Assembly (NCBI GenBank): GCA_019114465.1 | Contig: DXFM01000053.1 | Location: forward strand, 1-41,520 | Length of the DNA stretch: 41,520 nucleotides | Origin: Candidatus Lachnoclostridium avicola | GTDB taxonomy: Bacteria; Bacillota; Clostridia; Lachnospirales; Lachnospiraceae | Direction of reading: 5' to 3' | Shown here: in pieces, positions 32,048 through 40,453 of the stretch | How positions within the stretch are numbered: position 1 is the first letter of the stretch | Layout: each line of letters starts with the position of its first letter | Notes under the pieces: model-generated | What the model saw: only the letters and a program-made list of their open reading frames with translations | Database searches by the model: none | What the model was told of the DNA's origin: nothing | Made by a program: the position numbers and the translations under genes

Positions 32048-32659
32048 TTGAGATATGTATGGATCAATCCGGTGACCGACCGGATGTATGACAGGGAGGA
32101 ACTGAACTGCTTTTTGAAAAATCATGGCTTTTGCCGGGTGAACTGCCGGGAGGACTGGGGCGCCGCGGTGAGGGGAAAATACCGGAAACTGACGAAGGAG
32201 GTTACCGGGGCGGTGGCGGATGTGAGATGCCCGGTGGTGGAGCGCCTTTTGAGAGAAATGGATCATCCCGGGCTGACGGCGCCGGATATTGAGCCTATTC
32301 TGCTTCACTGCGCCAGAGAGATCAGTGGCAGGGCAGATCTGCAGGGATGGGAGAAGGTGATCACCACTCCCTGCGCCGCTCTGGCGGAGGCGGGAAACCG
32401 TCTGGGGCTTCCGGAGACAGAGTTTGTGCCCTGGAACCGTTTTCTGGGACGGCTGGGGGTAAAATTTCCCGGAAAACCCCTGGAGGGAAGTCCCATCCCG
32501 CCGGGATTTTTCGGAAGTTCCGAGAAGACGGATGTGGTGACCGGGCCGGAAACAGTGGAGCGGTATCTGAAAGAAAAAGGATGGAGGGGTGCAGAGATGG
32601 TGGAATTTTTATACTGTGACGGGGGCTGTCACAGCGGCGACGGGGTGACCGGGCTGTGA
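32048..32659 (+). CDS. Unrecognised cysteine-containing protein, hydrogenase-like traces
   Basis: I do not recognise this protein with confidence. It has about 203 residues, no signal peptide and about six cysteines. TTPCAAL (Cys109) and the C-terminal MVEFLYCDGGCHSGDG (Cys190, Cys194) resemble, faintly, the PCxxK and ExMACPGGCxxGGG motifs of the [FeFe]-hydrogenase H-cluster domain, but the rest of that domain is missing. I prefer the TTG at 32048, which has GAGAGGA ten bases upstream; the ATG at 32024 has no ribosome site. It is first in the operon and its stop overlaps the permease start (GTGA), so it probably works with the transporter, perhaps as a sensor or a maturation factor. Confidence 0.6.
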   Translation: MRYVWINPVTDRMYDREELNCFLKNHGFCRVNCREDWGAAVRGKYRKLTKEVTGAVADVRCPVVERLLREMDHPGLTAPDIEPILLHCAREISGRADLQGWEKVITTPCAALAEAGNRLGLPETEFVPWNRFLGRLGVKFPGKPLEGSPIPPGFFGSSEKTDVVTGPETVERYLKEKGWRGAEMVEFLYCDGGCHSGDGVTGL

Positions 32660-33423
32660 GCCGGATCAGGCGGCTGGGGCCTCCGGCAGTGGGGATCGCA
32701 GTGATTTTTCTTGTGTGGTACGCGGTCTGCCGGATGGAGCTGTTTAACGCCTATGTGCTGCCGCCGCCGGCGAAGGTGTTTGACAGCTTCCGGAATATGT
32801 GGTCTTCCGGGGAGATTTTCCGGGATGTGGGGATCAGCCTGGCCAGGGTTTTGAAGGGGTTTGCCATCGCCTTTGTTCTGGCCTTCATTCTGGGAATGCT
32901 GCGGGCGGTACTTCCGGCTGCGGGCCCCTATTTTGAGTACCTGGTGCAGTTTTTCCGGAATGTGCCGCCTCTGAGCCTGATTCCCCTGCTCATTTTATGG
33001 TGCGGGATCGGCGAGACCACGAAGACGGTGATCATTGTGCTGGCGTCATTTTTCCCCATGTACTTAAATATTGTCAAGGGCTTTACGGGCTGTGACCGGA
33101 AGCTGCTGGAAGTGGGGGAGATGTTTGACTACAGCAAAAAGGAAACATTTTTCAAGATCATTCTCCCTTACGCCTCAGCGGATATCCTGGTGGGAATGCG
33201 CATCGGCCTGGGATACAGCTGGCGGGCCATCATCGGAGCGGAGATGGTGGCGGCGTCCACCGGCCTGGGCCACATGATCCTGTTTGCCCAGCAGATGTCC
33301 AGGACGGACAAGGTGATTGTGGGAATTCTGGTGATCGGCGTGGTGGGCTGCGTGACCGACCGGATCTTCGGCCTGGTGATCGGGATGCTGCTGAAAGGAA
33401 ATTACGAAAATGGCTGGAATTAA
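32656..33423 (+). CDS. ABC transporter permease, SsuC/TauC family
   Basis: The 255-residue protein has about six helices and the BPD_transp_1 signature region VGMRIGLGYSWRAIIGAEMVAASTGLGHM, including the EAA-like loop typical of nitrate/sulfonate/taurine/thiamine-precursor importers. The GTG start overlaps the preceding stop by four bases. The next gene, the ATPase, overlaps its end by 14 bases, so the three are translationally coupled. The substrate is not determined. Confidence 0.92.
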   Translation: MSRIRRLGPPAVGIAVIFLVWYAVCRMELFNAYVLPPPAKVFDSFRNMWSSGEIFRDVGISLARVLKGFAIAFVLAFILGMLRAVLPAAGPYFEYLVQFFRNVPPLSLIPLLILWCGIGETTKTVIIVLASFFPMYLNIVKGFTGCDRKLLEVGEMFDYSKKETFFKIILPYASADILVGMRIGLGYSWRAIIGAEMVAASTGLGHMILFAQQMSRTDKVIVGILVIGVVGCVTDRIFGLVIGMLLKGNYENGWN

Positions 33424-34150
33424 GATCATAAACCTGAAAAAATCCTATCAGGTGGAAGGCCGGGAGCTGCCGGTGCTGACGGGAGTGAATCTGGAGATAC
33501 CGGAGCGCCAGATCACTGTGGTGCTGGGCAGAAGCGGCTGCGGGAAAACTACCCTGCTGCGGCTGACAGGAGGGCTGGAGAGGGCGGATTCCGGGGAGAT
33601 CCGGTACGGAGGTTCCCACCGGACGGCTTTTGTGTTCCAGGAGCCCAGACTTATGCCCTGGCTGACGGTGCGGCAGAACATTCTCTTCGGCCTGCGGGGA
33701 AGAGAGAAGAAGGAGAGCGGGCCGAGGGCGGATGAGATCATCCGCACGGTGGGGCTTGAGGGATTTGAGAAGGCCTATCCCTCCCAGCTCTCCGGAGGAA
33801 TGCAGCAGCGGACGGCTCTGGCCAGAGCCCTGGCCTACCGGCCGTCTTTTATCATGATGGATGAACCCTTTGCGGCCCTGGACCATTTTACCAGGGAGCA
33901 GATGCAGCGGGAGCTTCTGCGGGTGCAGAGGACGGAACACTGCAGCATCCTCTTTGTCACCCACAGCATCGACGAGGCTCTGCTTCTGGGCAATAAGATT
34001 GTGGTGATTGAAAAGGGAAAAGTTAAACGGGAATTTGTGCTGGAGGAACCGGGGGAGGAGAGGAATCTGCTGGACGACCGGTTTATCCGGCTGAAGCGTC
34101 AGGTCATCTCTGATCTGAATGAACATGGAGAGGATCTGGAAATATCATAG
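33410..34150 (+). CDS. ABC transporter ATPase, SsuB/TauB family
   Basis: The 246-residue ATPase has VLGRSGCGKTTLL (Walker A), FQEPRLMPWLTV (Q loop), LSGGMQQRTALARAL (signature), FIMMDEPFAALD (Walker B) and FVTHSIDEAL (H loop). The MPWLTV after the Q loop and length are typical of the SsuB/TauB/NrtD group. It overlaps the permease gene by 14 bases and drives the same importer. Confidence 0.94.
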   Translation: MAGIKIINLKKSYQVEGRELPVLTGVNLEIPERQITVVLGRSGCGKTTLLRLTGGLERADSGEIRYGGSHRTAFVFQEPRLMPWLTVRQNILFGLRGREKKESGPRADEIIRTVGLEGFEKAYPSQLSGGMQQRTALARALAYRPSFIMMDEPFAALDHFTREQMQRELLRVQRTEHCSILFVTHSIDEALLLGNKIVVIEKGKVKREFVLEEPGEERNLLDDRFIRLKRQVISDLNEHGEDLEIS

Positions 34151-34216
34151 AAGATAACCATGATCCGGCGACGGAGCAGGCGGTTACCATAAAAAAATAA
34201 AAACAGGAGGATTTTT

Positions 34217-35260
34217 ATGAAAAGACTGATTGCAGTGCTGACAGCGGGAGCCATGGGAGCGGCGGTTCTGACCGGCTGCGGCGGAGGACAGACAGCGGAG
34301 ACGGCCGGGGAGAGCACTTCTGCGGCGGAGACGGCAGCAGAAACGGAAACGACGGAAGCGGACAGTGAGACCGGGGAGGAAAATGCCTCCAGTCTGGACA
34401 AGCTGGTATTTACCTATGTGACTTCCCCCTTAAATGTGCCCAGCATTATCGAGCGGGACCAGGGAATTTTTGCGGATGTGTTCGGGGATATGGGAATTTC
34501 TGTGGAGTACGCGGAGATCACCTCCGGCGCGGACCAGACTCAGGCCCTGGCGTCCGGGGATGTGCAGATTCTTTATGCCGTGGGATCCAGCTCTGTGATT
34601 CTCTCCGCGGCCAACGGAGCGGATATCAAGGTGGTGGACATGTACAGCCGCTCTCCGGGAGCGTTCTGTCTGTACACGAAGGATGAGACTCTGACCACTC
34701 CGGAGAGCCTGGCGGGCAAGACCATCGGCGGTCCTGTGGGAACCAATCTCCATGAGCTGCTGGCCGCCTATCTGGCTACGGCGGGAATGACCATTGACGA
34801 TGTGAATTACGTGAATATGTCCATTCCTGACGCTATGGCAGGACTGGAGGGCGGAAGCCTGGACGTGGCCATGATCGCTGGGGCGACGGCTTACCAGGCG
34901 GAGCAGTCCGGCTATCATCTGATCGCGGACGGAGAGGGACTGATTGACGCTGATATTGCGGTGGCGGTGACAGGAGAGTTCTATGAGGAGCATCCGGAGA
35001 TCATCGAGAAGCTGGTGGAGGCCCAGGAGACCATCGCGGACTTTATGGAGAACAACCACGACGAGACCATGGAGATCGTGGCGAACGCCCTGGATCTGGA
35101 CGTGGCGGCAGTGGAAGACATGTACGGCGACTATGATTTCAGCATTGAGGTGACGGACAAAGACCGGGAGGGATTCCAGAAGACGGCGGACTTCATGCTG
35201 GAGGCCGGCATGATCGAAAATGAGCCGGATGTGAATTCTTTATTTGTAACCGCAGAATAA
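34217..35260 (+). CDS. Substrate-binding lipoprotein, SsuA/NMT1-like
   Basis: The 347-residue protein has a signal peptide ending in the lipobox LTGC (Cys21), a Ser/Thr/Glu-rich linker to about residue 60, then a type II periplasmic-binding fold of the NMT1/SsuA group: FTYVTSPLNVPSIIERDQGIF, GDVQILYAVGSSSVI, LAGKTIGGPVGTNLHELLAAYL. It should capture the substrate outside the cell and deliver it to the permease. The group covers sulfonates, taurine, nitrate, and pyrimidine and thiamine precursors, so the ligand stays open. ATG follows ACAGGAGG; a strong terminator follows. Confidence 0.92.
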   Translation: MKRLIAVLTAGAMGAAVLTGCGGGQTAETAGESTSAAETAAETETTEADSETGEENASSLDKLVFTYVTSPLNVPSIIERDQGIFADVFGDMGISVEYAEITSGADQTQALASGDVQILYAVGSSSVILSAANGADIKVVDMYSRSPGAFCLYTKDETLTTPESLAGKTIGGPVGTNLHELLAAYLATAGMTIDDVNYVNMSIPDAMAGLEGGSLDVAMIAGATAYQAEQSGYHLIADGEGLIDADIAVAVTGEFYEEHPEIIEKLVEAQETIADFMENNHDETMEIVANALDLDVAAVEDMYGDYDFSIEVTDKDREGFQKTADFMLEAGMIENEPDVNSLFVTAE

Positions 35261-35280
35261 GTAATCGGAATGACGAGAGG

Positions 35281-35319
35281 GACCGCTGCGCCGGAGACAC
35301 CGGCGGACGGTCTTTTTTT
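35281..35319 (+). terminator. Terminator of the SsuABC-type operon
   Basis: GACCG-CTG-CGCCGG, loop AGACA, CCGGCG-GA-CGGTC, then seven T. Confidence 0.93.
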
Positions 35320-35342
35320 GCGGGATACGCCCGGCGCTCCGG

Positions 35343-35371
35343 TTGGCATTTTCCTCTGCCTGTGCTATGAT
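35343..35371 (+). promoter_or_regulatory. Promoter of the amidohydrolase gene
   Basis: TTGGCA (35343-35348), 17 bases, TATGAT (35366-35371). Confidence 0.75.
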
Positions 35372-35403
35372 AGGGGATATGAAAAAGCGGAGGAGAGGGG
35401 AAG

Positions 35404-35490
35404 ATGAATTTTGAACTGATGAAACAGATCCGGGATCAGAAGGGGCGGCCGTCTGGACGGAAAGGAGGAAGAAATTATGAAAATCATTGA
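35404..35490 (+). CDS. Short upstream frame, 28 codons (possible leader)
   Basis: ATG at 35404 follows GGAGGAGAGGGG at good spacing and encodes a basic 28-residue peptide (MNFELMKQIRDQKGRPSGRK...), ending inside the amidohydrolase start. It lies right after a good promoter and no domain is visible. It may be a coupling leader or chance. Confidence 0.35.
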   Translation: MNFELMKQIRDQKGRPSGRKGGRNYENH

Positions 35491-36316
35491 TGCCCATCTG
35501 CATTTCTGCCCGGAGGAGCCGGGATATTTCAGCGAGATCGCCGCGGCGGCGGGACATGAGAATACGGAGGCCCATCTGCGGCAGGAATATGAGCGCCTGG
35601 GGATCGTGGGCGGCGTAGTCATGGGAAACGGCGGCGTGACCCTGGAGGAACACAATAAGTACCCTGGTTATCTGCGCTACTGTATCGGCCTGGACAGCAA
35701 GTATCTCAGGGAAAACGGGGGAGAGATCCCGAAAACGGCCTGGGACCTGGTGGAACAGCACCTGAAGCGGAAAAACTGCGTGGGAATCAAGCTGTATCCC
35801 GGCTACAATCCCTGGTATATCACCGATCCCATGTACGATCCCTGCTATGAGCTGGCGGAAGCCTATGGAAAGCCGGTGGCAGTTCACATGGGGGAGACGG
35901 CGGGGACAGGCGCCATCTTAAAATACAGCCATCCCCTGACCATGGATGAGGCGGCGGTGCTCCATCCCCGGGTGCGGTTCGTGCTGTGCCACTTCGGAAA
36001 TCCCTGGCTGCCGGACGCGGCCTGCGTGGTGCAGAAAAACAGCAATGTGACGGCGGATCTCTCCGGCCTGCTGGAAGGGCGGATCGTGGTGGATGAATTT
36101 TTCCGGGAGGAGAAGGGGTATACGGACTATCTGGCAACCTGGCTGAGATACATGGGAGACTACAGCCGGCTGATGTTCGGGACGGACTGGCCCCTGGCCA
36201 ATCTGGAGGAATACATCGAATTTACGAAGCGGCTGATCCCGGAGCGGTTCTGGGAGGACGTGTTCGGGAAAAACGCAGCCCGGATCTACGGTCTTGAGGA
36301 CCTGTTAAGGGGATAG
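35477..36316 (+). CDS. Amidohydrolase (TIM-barrel metal hydrolase)
   Basis: The 279-residue protein has the amidohydrolase-2 layout: DAHLHF at the N-terminus (first metal ligands), GIKLYPGYN, VHMGET, LCHFGNPWLPDA and FGTDWPL, with histidines and an aspartate placed as metal ligands. Family members hydrolyse or decarboxylate small aromatic or amide substrates; the specific reaction is not visible. ATG 35477 has AAAGGAGG upstream. It has its own promoter and is separated from the transporter by a terminator, so shared function is only a guess. Confidence 0.9.
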   Translation: MKIIDAHLHFCPEEPGYFSEIAAAAGHENTEAHLRQEYERLGIVGGVVMGNGGVTLEEHNKYPGYLRYCIGLDSKYLRENGGEIPKTAWDLVEQHLKRKNCVGIKLYPGYNPWYITDPMYDPCYELAEAYGKPVAVHMGETAGTGAILKYSHPLTMDEAAVLHPRVRFVLCHFGNPWLPDAACVVQKNSNVTADLSGLLEGRIVVDEFFREEKGYTDYLATWLRYMGDYSRLMFGTDWPLANLEEYIEFTKRLIPERFWEDVFGKNAARIYGLEDLLRG

Positions 36317-36350
36317 AAGGCAGACGGAAAAGAAAATTTGCGGAAACTAC

Positions 36351-36379
36351 TTGCCAGAGAGCGCAGGCTGTGCTATGGT
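36351..36379 (+). promoter_or_regulatory. Promoter upstream of the glycine riboswitch
   Basis: TTGCCA (36351-36356), 17 bases, TATGGT (36374-36379). Confidence 0.7.
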
Positions 36380-36394
36380 ATATAGCAGTTGTTT

Positions 36395-36545
36395 CCTAAA
36401 GGAAGCGATCTCTCTGGAGAGTCTCCGTGTGAGCGCCGAAGGTGTAAGGCAGGAAGAAAAAAGAACCTGCTGTATCTCTCAGGCAAAAGGACAGGGTGTG
36501 AAAAACTTTCTCAGAGAGCTGATATGTTTGTATCAGCTTTTTTTG
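36395..36545 (+). promoter_or_regulatory. Glycine riboswitch, single aptamer, with terminator
   Basis: The conserved core is clear: GGAGAG, then GAGCGCCGAAGGTGTAA, then ATCTCTCAGGCAAAAGGACAG. Only one aptamer is seen. A small hairpin (TTTCC TAAA GGAAG, 36391-36405) precedes it and may be the upstream ghost aptamer of a single-aptamer type. CTCTCTG (36410-36416) can pair with CAGAGAG (36512-36518), whose end overlaps the left arm of the terminator AGCTGATA/TATCAGCT (36517-36538, then T-run to 36544). The sign of regulation cannot be read by eye. It controls the AGCS symporter gene. Confidence 0.93.
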
Positions 36546-36622
36546 TTTGCCTGAATGTACGTCGGATAAAAACTAATGTGCATATGGTACAAACAATACT
36601 TTAAATTCAGGAGGAAGAGAAA

Positions 36623-37993
36623 ATGGAAGCAGTGAGTCAGCTGGTTAGCCAGGCAAGTGATTTTTTGTGGAATGTGGTTCTGATCATTCTGCTGTGCGGG
36701 ACGGGAATTTATTTCACCATCCGTCTCCGATTTATTCAGGTGAGAAAATTCAGGGAAGGCTGCAGGCTGGTGTTCGGCCATATGAGGTTTAAGGGAGAAA
36801 AGAGCGAGGCGGGAGAGATGACGCCTTTTCAGTCGGTGGCCACAGCCATCGCGGCCCAGGTGGGAACGGGAAACTTAACCGGCGCCGCCACCGCTCTCAT
36901 CAGCGGCGGTCCCGGTGCCATCTTCTGGATGTGGATGAGCGCGTTTTTCGGCATGGCCACCATCTACTCCGAGGCAGTGCTGGCCCAGGAGTATAAGACG
37001 GTGGAACACGGGGAGGTGACCGGCGGTCCGGTGTACTATATCCGGGCGGCGTTCCGGGGAAAATTCGGAAAGTTCCTGGCAGGCTGCTTTGCGGTGTTCA
37101 TCGTGCTGGCCCTGGGCTTTATGGGAAATATGGTTCAGTCCAACTCCATCGGAGCGGCCTTCTCCGAGGTGTTTGAGGCCAGGGGAATCCAGGTGGAGCC
37201 CATCTGGATCGGAGTGATCCTGGCGGTGATCTGCGCCTTTATTTTCCTGGGGGGAGTGGAGCGCCTGGCGTCGGTGGTGGAAAAGCTGGTGCCCTTTATG
37301 GCGGGAATCTACATTGTGGGAAGTCTGATTCTCATCTGCCTGCATATCACCGCGGTGCCGAGAGCGCTGTGGATGATTGTGGTGGGAGCTTTCAATCCCC
37401 AGGCTCTGGGAGGAGCCGCCCTGGGAATCACCGTGCGGGAAGCCATCCGGTTCGGTGTGGCCAGAGGGCTGTTCTCCAATGAGGCGGGCATGGGTTCCAC
37501 GCCCCACGCCCACGCGAGGGCGAAGGCCAAAAATCCCCACGAGCAGGGACTGGCGGCCATGGTGAGTGTGTTTGTGGACACCTTTGTGATTCTGAATCTC
37601 ACAGTATTTTCCATACTGACCACCGGCGCTCTGGAGACGGGAAAAAACGGAACGGCCCTGACCCAGGCTGCCTTTGCCACCAGCTTTCCCGGAATCGGCG
37701 ATATTTTTGTGGCGGTCTGCCTGCTGTTTTTCGCCTTTTCCACCATTCTGGGCTGGCAGTTCTTCGGCCTGGTGAATGTGAAATACCTGTTCGGGGAAAA
37801 GGCGGGAGTGATTTATTCCCTGCTGGTAGTGGCCTTTGTGGTGGTGGGTTCCACCCTGAAGCTGGACCTGGTGTGGGCGCTCTCAGATTTCTTTAACGGC
37901 CTGATGGTGATTCCCAACGCCATCGCTCTCTGGGCTTTAAGCGGCGTGGTGGTGAAAATCTGCCGGAAATTCCAGGATCAGAAGGTGAGCTGA
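36623..37993 (+). CDS. Sodium:alanine/glycine symporter (AGCS family)
   Basis: The 456-residue membrane protein has about ten to eleven helices and the family signatures QVGTGNLTGAATAL, GPGAIFWMWMSAFFGM, GLFSNEAGMGSTPHAHA and STILGWQFFGLV. AGCS transporters take up alanine or glycine with Na+. The glycine riboswitch directly upstream points to glycine as a relevant substrate. ATG 36623 follows CAGGAGGAAGAG. Confidence 0.96.
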   Translation: MEAVSQLVSQASDFLWNVVLIILLCGTGIYFTIRLRFIQVRKFREGCRLVFGHMRFKGEKSEAGEMTPFQSVATAIAAQVGTGNLTGAATALISGGPGAIFWMWMSAFFGMATIYSEAVLAQEYKTVEHGEVTGGPVYYIRAAFRGKFGKFLAGCFAVFIVLALGFMGNMVQSNSIGAAFSEVFEARGIQVEPIWIGVILAVICAFIFLGGVERLASVVEKLVPFMAGIYIVGSLILICLHITAVPRALWMIVVGAFNPQALGGAALGITVREAIRFGVARGLFSNEAGMGSTPHAHARAKAKNPHEQGLAAMVSVFVDTFVILNLTVFSILTTGALETGKNGTALTQAAFATSFPGIGDIFVAVCLLFFAFSTILGWQFFGLVNVKYLFGEKAGVIYSLLVVAFVVVGSTLKLDLVWALSDFFNGLMVIPNAIALWALSGVVVKICRKFQDQKVS

Positions 37994-37995
37994 GG

Positions 37996-38024
37996 TTGCA
38001 AACCTGCCCAAAATCCAGTATGAT
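37996..38024 (+). promoter_or_regulatory. pcrA promoter
   Basis: TTGCAA (37996-38001), 17 bases, TATGAT (38019-38024), just after the symporter stop. Confidence 0.75.
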
Positions 38025-38059
38025 AGAGGAACAATAGGAAAAGAGGCAGGTTTACATAT

Positions 38060-40336
38060 ATGAGTATTTACGAATCCTTAAATCCCATGCAGAAAGAAGC
38101 GGTCCTGAGCACAGAGGGGCCGCTTCTGGTGCTGGCGGGGGCCGGCTCCGGAAAGACCAGAGTGCTGACCCACCGGGTGGCCTATCTCATTGAGGAGAAG
38201 GGGGTAACTCCCTGGAACATCATGGCCATCACCTTTACCAACAAGGCGGCGGGAGAGATGAGAGAACGGGTGGACCGGCTGGTCAGCCAGGGAGCGGAGG
38301 CGGTCTGGGTGAGCACTTTCCACTCCTCCTGCGTCCGTATTCTGCGCAGGCACATTGGCTGGCTGGGGTTTGACACCGATTTTACCATCTACGACGCGGA
38401 CGATCAGAGGACGCTGATGAAGCAGGTGCTGAAAAATCTGGAGCTGGACCCGAAGCAGTACCGGGAGCGGGCCATGCTGAGCCAGATTTCCTCGGCGAAA
38501 GACAAGCTGATCTCTCCGGAGGAATTTGAGTTAAATGCCGGCGGGGATTTCAAGCTGCAGAAAGTGGCCCAGGTCTACAAGGAATACCAGAAGCAGCTGA
38601 AGAAAAACAATGCCCTGGATTTCGACGACCTGATTGTGAAGGCGGTGGAGCTTTTAGAGGGCTGCAGGGAGGTGCGGGAGTACTACCAGGAGCGGTTCCG
38701 CTACATTATGGTGGACGAGTACCAGGACACCAATTATGCCCAGTTTAAGCTGGTAAGCCTTCTGGCTGGAAAATATAAAAATCTCTGCGTGGTGGGGGAT
38801 GACGACCAGTCCATCTACAAATTCCGCGGGGCGGACATCAAGAACATTCTCAGCTTTGAGGAGACCTTCCCCGGAGCAAAGGTGGTCAAGCTGGAGCAGA
38901 ATTACCGCTCCACCGGCCATATTTTAAACGCGGCCAACGGGGTGATCCGCTGCAATGAAGGGCGGAAGGACAAAAAGCTGTGGACGGAAAACGGGGACGG
39001 GGAGAAAGTCCATTTCCGCCAGTACGACCAGGCGTATGAAGAGGCGGACGGTGTGGTGAAGGAGATCCGGGACGGAGACTGGAATTATAAGGACTGCGCC
39101 GTTTTGTACCGCACCAACGCCCAGTCCCGTCTGTTTGAGGAGAAATGTCTGCTCTACAACGTGCCCTACCGTCTGGTGGGCGGGGTAAATTTCTACCAGC
39201 GGAAAGAAATCAAGGATATTCTGGCCTACTTGAGGACCATCGCCAACGGCCGGGATGACGTGTCGGTGATGCGGATTATCAACGTGCCCAAGCGGGGCAT
39301 CGGCGCGGCGTCAGTGAGCAAGGCGGAGATTTTCGCCTCCGCCAACGGTTATTCCATGTACGACGCGTTCGCCCGGGTGCGGGCCATTCCGTCCATGGGA
39401 AAGGCGGCGGACAAGATCCAGAAATTTGTGGATCTGATCGAGGAGTTCCGGGAGAAGATCTCCGGCGGGGAGTACGGAATTCCGGAATTGATTGAGGATG
39501 TGCTGGAGCGCACCGGATACAAGGCAGATCTGGAAAGCGAGGGCGAAGTGGAGGCGGAGACCCGTCTGGAAAATATTGAGGAGCTGGTAAATAAGGCGGC
39601 AGCCTATGAGGCGGCCGCGGAGGAGCCCAGCCTGGGAGAGTTTCTGGAGGAAGTGGCCCTGGTGGCGGATGTGGACCGGATGGACGATTCCGACGACCGG
39701 GTGACCCTCATGACCCTTCACAGCGCCAAAGGCCTGGAATTTGACAACGTGTGGCTCTGCGGTCTGGAGGACGGGCTGTTTCCCAGCATGATGTCCATCA
39801 ATTCCGACGATCCGGGAGCCATTGAGGAGGAGCGGCGTCTCTGCTACGTGGGAATCACCAGGGCCAGAAAGCGCCTCACCCTCACGGCGGCCAGACAGCG
39901 GATGGTGAATGGGGAGACCCGCTGGAACAAGGTGAGCCGGTTTGTGGATGAGATTCCGGAGGAGGATCTGGATGAGTCCCGTCTGGAAACCAGATTTTCG
40001 GGAAAATCCATTTCCTTTGATGATAGCGGACTTCCCTGGAACCGGCCGGCGAGGCCGGCGGGGGTCAGCACCTTCGGAAAGGGCGAAAACGCCTACGCCT
40101 CCAGGACGGCTTCCTTTTCTTCCGGGGCTGCCCCGGGATTTGGAAAGGCGTTTACAGTGACGAAGGCGGACCGTCTGGAGTACGGAGTGGGGGACCGGGT
40201 ACACCACATCAAGTTCGGCGACGGAACGGTGAAAGAGATTAAGGACGGCGGAAAGGATTATGAGGTCACGGTGGAGTTTGACACCGCCGGGCAGAAGCGG
40301 ATGTTTGCCTCCTTCGCGAAGCTGAAAAAGCTGTAG
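38060..40336 (+). CDS. pcrA: UvrD/PcrA-type DNA helicase
   Basis: The 758-residue protein is a superfamily 1A 3'-5' helicase: LNPMQKEAV (Q motif), VLAGAGSGKTRVL (Walker A), ITFTNKAAGEM (motif Ia), VDEYQDTNYAQF (motif II), VGDDDQSIYKFRGAD (motif III), LEQNYRSTGHIL (motif IV), TLMTLHSAKGLEFDNV (motif V) and YVGITRARKRLT (motif VI). The C-terminal VGDRVHHIKFGDGTVKEI segment is the PcrA Tudor-like domain that binds RNA polymerase. It repairs DNA and removes RecA filaments. ATG follows GAGGCAGG; its own promoter precedes it. Confidence 0.97.
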   Translation: MSIYESLNPMQKEAVLSTEGPLLVLAGAGSGKTRVLTHRVAYLIEEKGVTPWNIMAITFTNKAAGEMRERVDRLVSQGAEAVWVSTFHSSCVRILRRHIGWLGFDTDFTIYDADDQRTLMKQVLKNLELDPKQYRERAMLSQISSAKDKLISPEEFELNAGGDFKLQKVAQVYKEYQKQLKKNNALDFDDLIVKAVELLEGCREVREYYQERFRYIMVDEYQDTNYAQFKLVSLLAGKYKNLCVVGDDDQSIYKFRGADIKNILSFEETFPGAKVVKLEQNYRSTGHILNAANGVIRCNEGRKDKKLWTENGDGEKVHFRQYDQAYEEADGVVKEIRDGDWNYKDCAVLYRTNAQSRLFEEKCLLYNVPYRLVGGVNFYQRKEIKDILAYLRTIANGRDDVSVMRIINVPKRGIGAASVSKAEIFASANGYSMYDAFARVRAIPSMGKAADKIQKFVDLIEEFREKISGGEYGIPELIEDVLERTGYKADLESEGEVEAETRLENIEELVNKAAAYEAAAEEPSLGEFLEEVALVADVDRMDDSDDRVTLMTLHSAKGLEFDNVWLCGLEDGLFPSMMSINSDDPGAIEEERRLCYVGITRARKRLTLTAARQRMVNGETRWNKVSRFVDEIPEEDLDESRLETRFSGKSISFDDSGLPWNRPARPAGVSTFGKGENAYASRTASFSSGAAPGFGKAFTVTKADRLEYGVGDRVHHIKFGDGTVKEIKDGGKDYEVTVEFDTAGQKRMFASFAKLKKL

Positions 40337-40419
40337 GGTGCTGTTGACGGAATTTTTTGTTTTTTACTCATAATTATGAAAAATTTAAGTAAAATAAGAT
40401 AGTAAACGCCATGGAAATA

Positions 40420-40428
40420 TGGTATAAT
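40420..40428 (+). promoter_or_regulatory. Extended -10 promoter of the acidic protein gene
   Basis: TGG-TATAAT with perfect -10 (40423-40428) and the TGn extension, without a good -35, 26 bases upstream of the start codon. Confidence 0.55.
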
Positions 40429-40453
40429 AAACGAAAGCTTTGGAGAAACACCG

